Assembly (NCBI GenBank): GCA_005223185.1
Contig: NJBN01000003.1
Span: forward strand, 62,001 to 126,000
DNA: 64,000 bases
Origin: a candidate division LCP-89 bacterium B3_LCP
GTDB lineage: Bacteria; Electryoneota; B3-LCP
Reading direction: 5' to 3'
This document shows positions 57,269 through 64,000 of the stretch, in pieces. The notes under the pieces were generated by a model. It searched no databases, was not told the origin of the DNA, and worked only from the letters and a program-made list of their open reading frames with translations. Position numbers and translations under genes: made by a program. Every line of letters begins with the position of its first letter. Positions within the stretch are counted from its first letter, which is position 1.

Positions 57269-60200
57269 CTACTTCATCAACACCATCTTACCTGTATCCG
57301 TAAACTCACCGGCAGTCAACCGGTACAAGTACACTCCCGAAGACAGACCAGATGCATCGAACGTCACCTCATGTACACCAGCATCCCGCCAACCGTTAAT
57401 CAACTCCTCCACCTTCCGCCCTGAAACATCGTAAACCGACAGGTTAACATGACTGACCACTGACAACTGATAACTGACCACTGTTGAGGGATTGAAGGGA
57501 TTGGGATAAGTTCCCAACACTTCAAATTGCATTGGGATGCTATAATCCACCTGAGTCATATATATCTCGTCAAATGGATTGGGCGCATTCAGCGGCAGAT
57601 TGGCCTCGAAATCGAAGTCCAGATCTACCGGGCCATCCTTCACCCAGGAGAATGCATCGGTATGCCATACCTGATATTCGGGATGCCAGCCTGAATAAAT
57701 GCGAAAATCGTAGTTACCACCTGGCCAGCTATTGGGTACCGGGTACCAGGCATCCGGGCGGTTTATCTGCCAGCCGGGTTGGTAATTGGTAATCTCACGC
57801 AGAATCAATGTGGTTGTATCTGTACTCTCGTAGATCTCGTCAATCCAGATATCGTAATCCAGCGGCACCGATCCCTGATTCTCGCCCCAAATTGCGTAGA
57901 ACAGGTCGCCACCACCTGCCTGTACCGGTGAACCCGAAACGTAATCCACCGTAACAACCATGGAAGGTACAATCCCTGTAGTTTTAAACAGGATAGCAAA
58001 CTCGTTCTCGATGGCGTGTGCATGTTGGTCATAACCGCCATCGAAGAAGTACTGCAAACCGGCCGTTTCAGCCGCATTTTCGATACCTATGGTACCTTCT
58101 GATGTGACTGCAGTTGCTGACATACCCTTGTACTGGAAGATAATCTCGCCATCACCGGTAACCGTCGGGTGGTGTGCAGGATCAAAGAGGATGACCTGGA
58201 AGGTTTCAAATGATCCTGTTGGCGAGTATTGTTCGATATGATTGTATTCGACAACCAACAGGTGATCCACCTCATCGTACCACTGCCACACCTTCCCGGA
58301 ATTAGTGCGCTGAGGCGACAGATCTTCCCAGTACGGCGCGATCATCGCGGGAGGACCGTCATCGTTGGGGATGCCTGAGTTTGAGTAATCATCCTCAAAC
58401 GTCTCGCCCATACCGATCCAGCCGTTCGCCGCTATTGTGAAGCGGTCATATGATGTTCCGTAATACTGAAAACTGAAGGGCAGATCGAACTGGAAAGTCT
58501 GGTCATCCTGCGTAAAGTTAACCAGTGTGCCCGGACCTCCGGAATCAGCGGATATTTCAACCCATTCGTAAGCAGGATATTCCGGTTCATCAAAGGGATC
58601 GAAAGCCAGATAACCATATGCATCGGGACCAGTAGGTTCAAATGCAGGATCACCCACCATGAAGTTGATCGGCACGTTGTTCTGATAGCCGCCGAATGCC
58701 GTTATATCCAGATCAGTACTCACCCATGTTCCGTTGGGGCACTCCCCATCTATTTCGATGATATACGGCTGCGACCCGACACCGGTCTGCATGGGATCGA
58801 GGTCAGGATATGTAGCAGTATTTTGCGTGATTATCAGGCAAGGTTCAACCGTACTCAAATTAGCAGAAACAATGGTGGTGGATTCATTGCCTACATTGAT
58901 CAGGGTAACGAGAATACTGATCGTCTCACCAGGATCAGGAGATCCATTACCATTGCCAACGATTTCATCGAATTCTGTATCAGATACAGTCACATAGGGA
59001 CCACTCTCAACGATTGGTACTGCGTAATCGGCTAAAGCGGCAATAGCGACACGTGTGCAGTTGGTGGCATATTCCAGGTCGCAGTTGATGACCAAATCAT
59101 TCACAGAATGATACCAGGGATTAAAATCGGGTCCCCAAGCTTGTTCTTCGATACCGCAGATAGCTGGATAACCGGCATCCCAGAATGGACCATGATCAGA
59201 AGAACCCATGGAAGGATTGATATCTATATCCGGTTCCAGACCAGTGGGAACGAAGGTCAAGATCGCTTCGGCGATCTTATTCGCCATAGCCTGAGACAGA
59301 GGATTATTGTCGGAATATATCACCATATCCGGTGGTAGAGGATCATTGCCTGAATAGGCGATCATGTCATAGTTGAAGCACCCAACTACCTGTGTTTGGG
59401 CTGCCAACAGATCCTGCACGTAATCTTCACTGCCGTAAAGACCCTGTTCTTCGCCTGCAAAACCGACAAAGCGAATGGTTTTCTCGAAGTGATAGGCAGA
59501 TAGAATTCGGGCACATTCCAGGAAACAAGCTGTACCCGATCCGTTGTCATCTGCACCGGGCGCTATCGGTTCTGGACTCCCGGGAGCCCCGGCAGTAGCA
59601 TCATAATGGCCAGTTATGAAGATTATGGAATCGGGATAAACCAGACCCGGTAGTTCACCGATGACGTTACGTTTGGTATTTCCACTGATCTGGAAGTTAT
59701 CAAAGTATGTGTCCAGGCCAAAACTCTGAAATTGAGTGTAGATCCAGTCGGCAGCGTTATCGCAACCAGATGTATAGGTATTACGCGTGACAAAATCTTC
59801 CAGCGTCTGGAGGTATTCCGTATATTGTACCTGTGAAACCTGGTTCACCAGTTCCTGGATGAAAGGATGGAAGTCATCCGTCTGGTACAGTTCGAGATCC
59901 GAATAATCCATCGGTTTGGGGACCAGACTGATATGGATCCATTCACCCACAATAATTGGTAGCGTTTGAAGTTGATCTGAAGTCGCCTGAAAGATAGCCT
60001 GTGATTGGTCTGTATAGAGCATGTTGACTCTACCTCGCAGTTTTTCGACTTCATCAGGTGAAGCAATTAGGAGCCGGTAAAGGTCTCCCGCCCGAGAATC
60101 ATATCCATGGAGGAACCTGGTCCCTGCTGGTGGGCTGTCTCCTGTTGGCAGGCTGCCGATCCAGAAATCTCCGGCACGATGGAATAGTTCAAATCCCGAT

Positions 60201-60313
60201 GCCTCCAACGTTTTATGATCATCAGGGACCGGTACGGTTACTAAATTCCAGTCAGATGCACTAAGGATGGTAATGGGCAGTACAATGGCAATTAGACAAA
60301 GCAAGCGTCTCAT
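57269..60313 (-). CDS. Secreted M28 family peptidase with T9SS sorting domain
   Basis: The 1014-residue protein has a signal peptide (about 1-19) and a peptidase M28 domain at about 190-430, with zinc ligands in ITGHYDAT, GADDNGSGTACF, VGFAGEEQGLYGS, CFNYDMIAYSG and YHSVNDL. It should cleave peptides from the N-terminus outside the cell. Beyond it are beta-sandwich domains (a CARDB-like region with GNGNGSPDPGETISILV, then a domain with GDPDAYGYLAFDP-type text shared with the last gene) and a sorting domain with NPFNPSTVVSYQL ... KMVLMK. It has a promoter at 60352-60380 and fits the peptide transporters in the region. Confidence 0.9.
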   Translation of the reverse strand: MRRLLCLIAIVLPITILSASDWNLVTVPVPDDHKTLEASGFELFHRAGDFWIGSLPTGDSPPAGTRFLHGYDSRAGDLYRLLIASPDEVEKLRGRVNMLYTDQSQAIFQATSDQLQTLPIIVGEWIHISLVPKPMDYSDLELYQTDDFHPFIQELVNQVSQVQYTEYLQTLEDFVTRNTYTSGCDNAADWIYTQFQSFGLDTYFDNFQISGNTKRNVIGELPGLVYPDSIIFITGHYDATAGAPGSPEPIAPGADDNGSGTACFLECARILSAYHFEKTIRFVGFAGEEQGLYGSEDYVQDLLAAQTQVVGCFNYDMIAYSGNDPLPPDMVIYSDNNPLSQAMANKIAEAILTFVPTGLEPDIDINPSMGSSDHGPFWDAGYPAICGIEEQAWGPDFNPWYHSVNDLVINCDLEYATNCTRVAIAALADYAVPIVESGPYVTVSDTEFDEIVGNGNGSPDPGETISILVTLINVGNESTTIVSANLSTVEPCLIITQNTATYPDLDPMQTGVGSQPYIIEIDGECPNGTWVSTDLDITAFGGYQNNVPINFMVGDPAFEPTGPDAYGYLAFDPFDEPEYPAYEWVEISADSGGPGTLVNFTQDDQTFQFDLPFSFQYYGTSYDRFTIAANGWIGMGETFEDDYSNSGIPNDDGPPAMIAPYWEDLSPQRTNSGKVWQWYDEVDHLLVVEYNHIEQYSPTGSFETFQVILFDPAHHPTVTGDGEIIFQYKGMSATAVTSEGTIGIENAAETAGLQYFFDGGYDQHAHAIENEFAILFKTTGIVPSMVVTVDYVSGSPVQAGGGDLFYAIWGENQGSVPLDYDIWIDEIYESTDTTTLILREITNYQPGWQINRPDAWYPVPNSWPGGNYDFRIYSGWHPEYQVWHTDAFSWVKDGPVDLDFDFEANLPLNAPNPFDEIYMTQVDYSIPMQFEVLGTYPNPFNPSTVVSYQLSVVSHVNLSVYDVSGRKVEELINGWRDAGVHEVTFDASGLSSGVYLYRLTAGEFTDTGKMVLMK

Positions 60314-60351
60314 GGTGTCCTCCGTATTCTGTGTAGATTTTCTTGTTATAC

Positions 60352-60380
60352 AAAATACAAATATTATGACCGAAAGTCAA
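60352..60380 (-). promoter_or_regulatory. Promoter of the M28 peptidase gene
   Basis: On the minus strand TTGACT (60375-60380), 17 bases, TATTTT (60352-60357). Confidence 0.7.
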
Positions 60381-60478
60381 GCGATTATTTCAATCGACGC
60401 AATTTTCTATAGAAAAAGGTGGGGAAGTGCCCCTGCCATTATTATTTACTATTACTTACTATCTTCCGTTCTCGATTT

Positions 60479-62233
60479 CTACTTCATCAACACCATCTTA
60501 CCTGTATCCGTAAACTCACCGGCAGTCAACCGGTACAAGTACACTCCCGATGACAGATCAGATGCTTCAAACGTCACCTCATGCACACCCGTATCCCGCC
60601 AGCCTCTGACCAGTTCTGCCACTTTCCTGCCAGTGATATCATAAACATACAGGTTTACAAAGCTGACTGCTGAAAGCTGATAACTGACCGTCGTGGTCGG
60701 ATTGAAGGGATTAGGGGATGACGAAATCCTGAATTCCGGATCAGGATTATCCCAAGTTGTGGTAGATTGAGTTGACATTCTCAGGCAACGATCTTCATAA
60801 CTTTCGATGGGAAATCTATAGAATGTCAGGGCATCGATTCCCCGATCGTTTTTAATCAACGGTCCTTCATAAGTTTGAGTCGGGGTTGCATTATTCCAGG
60901 ACTGGTTAGGCGTGTAAGTAAGATACCTTGCTTCTACCGGTTCAGACAATGCTAATATAACCGTATTCGGGTTCGCCGGACTGACTCCGCCTCTGCGAAT
61001 GAAGCCCCATGACAGGTCAAGATAAATATGATCTTCCATGGTGTAGCCCTGGTAATCTTCCGGCCAGAATACTTCCTGATCGAACTCCATCGCGATAGTG
61101 TCCGATGCCGGCGAAGTATAAGATACATTCAGGATATTGGGCGGCGCTATATTGAGTGTATCTGCCGAACCGTAATAATCCCTCGCTATCAGAGGATAAA
61201 TCCTTTCAGCCATTTCAAAATGTCCATCCCAATAGAAGTGCAGACCGTCATGCGCTTCGATTCCGAGAGTAGACATTATCTTAACGTTATCGTAATTGTA
61301 TGGGATGGTTCTCTGAACATCACGAAGGTGCATTTGCGCCGCGTCATAGAAGGAATGTCTGATCTGGAATATATAGACATTTACCACCCCTGGATAATCC
61401 ACCATCCAATCGTTGTACAACAAATCGAATTGGTTAGCATAATCACTCCAATTATAAGGGTAAGTATTGTTTTCTCCCTGATGCCAGATTATTCCTTTTG
61501 CATGTTCTCTAATGTCGGATTCCTGCATACGGTATAATAGTCTTCCGTAAATTGTTTCAAGATTACGGGGATTGTTTTCATCTTTTTGATGTTGTGCGAT
61601 AGTAGTACCGCCTTTTGCACCGTTGATGATACAGACAGGTATTCCATAGTTCACTGCTATTGATTTGGCCATTTGCAGGCCCCATATCCCGACATGGCCT
61701 TCATACTCCGGCCATACTGTTGCAATCGCCATATGCCAGTTTGTATCATTTTGGCATTCTATGGGATTCGGCGACATATTGCCGAATGTTCTAACCCATC
61801 TGGCTCCAAACCTTTCATTAGATAGGTTGTAGGCCTCTGCGTTCGATTGCCCCTGTATTATGTAAGTATCTCCGCAAACAACGCTGTCTGCCACAATAAT
61901 TGAATTTCCATCAATAAACAGTTGAAAGCTGTGATTTGACAATTCTGCGTGTATTTTTGGCTGGAAGTCAAATTCAGCGATGCCCTGAATATATGTAAGG
62001 GGTTCTGTAAGGTTACCCAAGTATTGTCCGTCTTTTTCAATCCATACTTTTACCGAATCGTATCCGGGAGTTCGCAAATTCCCCGAGATATCCACTATAG
62101 AGGAATCCTGCAAATCCCGGGGATAAAGCTGGTAGGATTGCGGGAAAGAGGTAATTTGGACGTTTTGACCGTGTGCGGGAATGTTTCCTGCTGTGATGAC
62201 AATAAATATCAATAGAGAACGTATCCTGTTCAT
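60479..62233 (-). CDS. Secreted sialate O-acetylesterase-like (SASA) enzyme with T9SS sorting domain
   Basis: The 584-residue protein has a signal peptide (about 1-22, ending PAHGQN), then a SGNH-type esterase domain with the catalytic Ser in YIIQGQSNAEAYN (about 125-137), HQGENNTY in the middle and the Asp-x-x-His pair in AHDGLHFYWDGH. The family removes acetyl groups from sialic acids or other sugars. A C-terminal domain and a sorting domain (NPFNPTTTVSYQL ... KMVLMK) follow. It is next to the M28 peptidase gene and lacks a visible promoter of its own. Confidence 0.85.
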   Translation of the reverse strand: MNRIRSLLIFIVITAGNIPAHGQNVQITSFPQSYQLYPRDLQDSSIVDISGNLRTPGYDSVKVWIEKDGQYLGNLTEPLTYIQGIAEFDFQPKIHAELSNHSFQLFIDGNSIIVADSVVCGDTYIIQGQSNAEAYNLSNERFGARWVRTFGNMSPNPIECQNDTNWHMAIATVWPEYEGHVGIWGLQMAKSIAVNYGIPVCIINGAKGGTTIAQHQKDENNPRNLETIYGRLLYRMQESDIREHAKGIIWHQGENNTYPYNWSDYANQFDLLYNDWMVDYPGVVNVYIFQIRHSFYDAAQMHLRDVQRTIPYNYDNVKIMSTLGIEAHDGLHFYWDGHFEMAERIYPLIARDYYGSADTLNIAPPNILNVSYTSPASDTIAMEFDQEVFWPEDYQGYTMEDHIYLDLSWGFIRRGGVSPANPNTVILALSEPVEARYLTYTPNQSWNNATPTQTYEGPLIKNDRGIDALTFYRFPIESYEDRCLRMSTQSTTTWDNPDPEFRISSSPNPFNPTTTVSYQLSAVSFVNLYVYDITGRKVAELVRGWRDTGVHEVTFEASDLSSGVYLYRLTAGEFTDTGKMVLMK

Positions 62234-62298
62234 AGTGGTAAATCTCCTGGTTTTGCTACGAATAGAGGTTTAAGTCTATTCGAATTATCTGCTGACAA

Positions 62299-64000
62299 TT
62301 ATTTTATCAGCGCCATCTTTTTGACAGCAGTGAATTCCTTTGCCACCATGTGGTAGAAGTAGATGCCGGAAGGTAGATCAGAGGCGTCGAAGGTCACTTC
62401 GTGGATACCGGCTGTACGCCTACCGTTGACTAATTCAGCGATTTCTCTTCCCTGTACGTCGAAAACGGTTAAAGTGATCTGTGATGTTTCTGGTAGAGCA
62501 AAACTAATTGACGTTGTTGGATTGAATGGATTGGGGTAGTTCTGACGTAGAGCAGATGTTAGTGGAAGGGCTACTTCATCTGCATTGGTTGTCAGCCATT
62601 GGTCGAAGGATTCGCCCGTGTTTGACCAGTTGCCAATCAGGTTATCATCTCCCGATGAGAGCTTCTCAAAGGTGAAACTGTTGCTATCCCAGATGAAGTC
62701 GGGATAGGTACCAACTCGCCCCTCATAGGTATAAGTACCAGCGGGTGCGCTGCCGGGAACAGTTTGACTCCGGTCACGATCCAGTGTGTTGCCAGCTGGC
62801 AGCGAGAGATCAACGGGACCCAATACTGGGCCGTACCAGTTCTGGTTCGGTAACTGCACCATAATCCAGGTGCTGAAGGCAAGTGATGTAGGTTCATTAT
62901 TTGTCAATGCAATATTAAAGTCGAAGCTGCCTCCCTGACCTGGAATCGTAACGGGAGTTACAGCAGGAGTCATCGCGATCGTCACCTCCGGGATGGTGAT
63001 CGGCGTGGAGAAGAGTATTGCGGACTGATCTTCCAGGGTCGCAGCCGTGGCGGGGTAAATGTTTCCATTGCGATAGAGGAGTCCGTCGTCCTCATCGTGA
63101 TTTTCAATTCCAGTGGGGCCCCAGCTCTCAAATTCCTTGAACTGGAATTTTATCTGACCATCACCCGTTGAAGTTGGGTAGAATTCAGGATCATACAAGA
63201 TTATTTCATAGGTTGTGTGACCATCATAAGCCAAAGCATACCAGGGAACATAATTGTATTCTATCACAAAATAATGACCGGTTTGACTGTATTGATACCA
63301 GACACCGCCGGCATCCCCTCCGACAGTTGCTCCTGAAGGATCCAAATCACCCCAGATGGCGCTAACCATCGCTGGCGGGCCATCTTCATTGGGGATGGAG
63401 GATGAAGTATAGTCGATCTCATTTGTCACACCCATGCAGATGTGTCCCGGAGTGGTAACGGTTAAACTGTCATAAGTAATGCCGTAATACTGGAAATCGA
63501 ATGGTAAGGCCAGATGATGAACCTGATCGATTTGCGTGAAGGGGATGCGATTGCCAACACCGCCGGAATCGGGGACCAGTTCTATCCAGTCGTATTCAGT
63601 GAAGAACGGGTAATCATACCGGTCATAGGCCATGTAGCCGTAATTATCAGGACCGGTGGGCATGGAGTTGGCATTTCCTATGGTTGTTGAAAAGCCCGTC
63701 TCATTGGTATAGCCATGATCACCGCTAATATTTATAGTGAATTCGGGGAAGCTTCCCGGTGGATAGAAATCCGGTTCTATGGTAACGTTGAAGGTGATTC
63801 TTGTTTCTGATCCAGCCGGCATATCGCCGCAGCTTACCATGCCACTGTTTATGATCACCTGTGTATTCTCACAAGCCAGGACGGCTTCGATATTTTCACC
63901 TGTATATGACCCTGCATTCCCCAGAGTAATGATCAGATTAGCGTTCTCCCCAGGTGCTAAAAGGCTGTCTCCGTTGCCGCCAACTGAATCGTCGATGAAT
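62299..64000 (-). CDS. Secreted T9SS protein, 5' part beyond the window
   Basis: The open frame continues through the window edge with FIDDSVGGNGDSLLAPGENA, so the start is outside. The visible part has a CARDB-like stretch, a beta-sandwich domain with TGPDNYGYMAYDRYDYPF shared with the M28 peptidase protein, the shared domain TPVTIPGQGGSFDFNIALTN ... RSQTVPGSAPAGTYTYEG, and a sorting domain with NPFNPTTSISFALP ... KMALIK. A catalytic domain may lie in the missing N-terminus, since this layout resembles secreted peptidases, but none is visible here. Confidence 0.8.
   Translation of the reverse strand, partial: FIDDSVGGNGDSLLAPGENANLIITLGNAGSYTGENIEAVLACENTQVIINSGMVSCGDMPAGSETRITFNVTIEPDFYPPGSFPEFTINISGDHGYTNETGFSTTIGNANSMPTGPDNYGYMAYDRYDYPFFTEYDWIELVPDSGGVGNRIPFTQIDQVHHLALPFDFQYYGITYDSLTVTTPGHICMGVTNEIDYTSSSIPNEDGPPAMVSAIWGDLDPSGATVGGDAGGVWYQYSQTGHYFVIEYNYVPWYALAYDGHTTYEIILYDPEFYPTSTGDGQIKFQFKEFESWGPTGIENHDEDDGLLYRNGNIYPATAATLEDQSAILFSTPITIPEVTIAMTPAVTPVTIPGQGGSFDFNIALTNNEPTSLAFSTWIMVQLPNQNWYGPVLGPVDLSLPAGNTLDRDRSQTVPGSAPAGTYTYEGRVGTYPDFIWDSNSFTFEKLSSGDDNLIGNWSNTGESFDQWLTTNADEVALPLTSALRQNYPNPFNPTTSISFALPETSQITLTVFDVQGREIAELVNGRRTAGIHEVTFDASDLPSGIYFYHMVAKEFTAVKKMALIK

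Noticed and set aside
1-64000. tRNA, rRNA or integrase attachment sites flanking the phage genes
   Set aside because: No tRNA-like cloverleaf, rRNA segment, integrase gene or attL/attR pair was recognised in the window.

Overview
The window looks like a chromosomal segment from an uncultured bacterium of the FCB (Fibrobacterota-Chlorobiota-Bacteroidota) group. The main reason is a battery of large secreted proteins, each ending in a type IX secretion (T9SS) type A sorting domain: an NPFNPTT motif, then SGIYFARL, then a final LVLMK or LVLLK. Promoters on the minus strand follow one pattern, TTGACT or TTGACA, 17 bases, TATATT, and ribosome binding sites are AGGAGG-like. The lineage within FCB cannot be fixed from the sequence alone. 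No rRNA, tRNA or CRISPR array was seen.

Two gene populations are interleaved. All plus-strand genes except a toxin-antitoxin pair belong to a tailed-phage head and DNA-packaging module: major capsid protein, a small unknown protein, a decoration-like protein and a head-tail connector (0-5.5 kb), small and large terminase (8.7-10.5 kb), portal (48.2-49.5 kb) and a capsid-maturation protease-like protein (53.9-54.7 kb). They are intact, share one strand and have mostly good ribosome binding sites, but are spread over 54 kb with cellular genes between them. No tail, lysis or integrase gene of the same module is seen. Nearly all other genes lie on the minus strand.

Region 2-10 kb is accessory DNA: an MNT/HEPN toxin-antitoxin pair, a DUF559 endonuclease flanked by GC-rich repeats, a cytochrome-like lipoprotein between identical hairpins, a cupin, a methyltransferase fragment and an HNH endonuclease. 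Region 10.5-22 kb holds a dCTP deaminase-like/GNAT-ASCH pair, pckA, an exported MTA/SAH nucleosidase, rmuC, SatD and a DUF3307-like gene, an ORF6N protein with palindromes echoed in its own upstream region, an IS200-like REP transposase between inverted REP repeats, and a POT peptide transporter. Region 22-48 kb is mainly T9SS cargo: seven-repeat propeller proteins, LVIVD-repeat proteins, SBBP-repeat and beta-helix proteins, plus an OPT transporter. Region 49.6-54 kb has small membrane proteins, a second MFS transporter, an M48 metallopeptidase lipoprotein and a zinc-ribbon/SH3 protein. Region 54.7-64 kb returns to T9SS cargo, including an M28 peptidase and a sialate O-acetylesterase-like enzyme.

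The physiology suggested is a peptide- and polymer-degrading heterotroph: secreted peptidase and esterase, three peptide or solute transporters, and PEP carboxykinase for gluconeogenesis. The most striking features are the dispersed head module, duplicated promoter/leader blocks next to two of its genes, palindromic repeats that have become coding sequence inside sorting domains, and the ORF6N self-echo palindrome.
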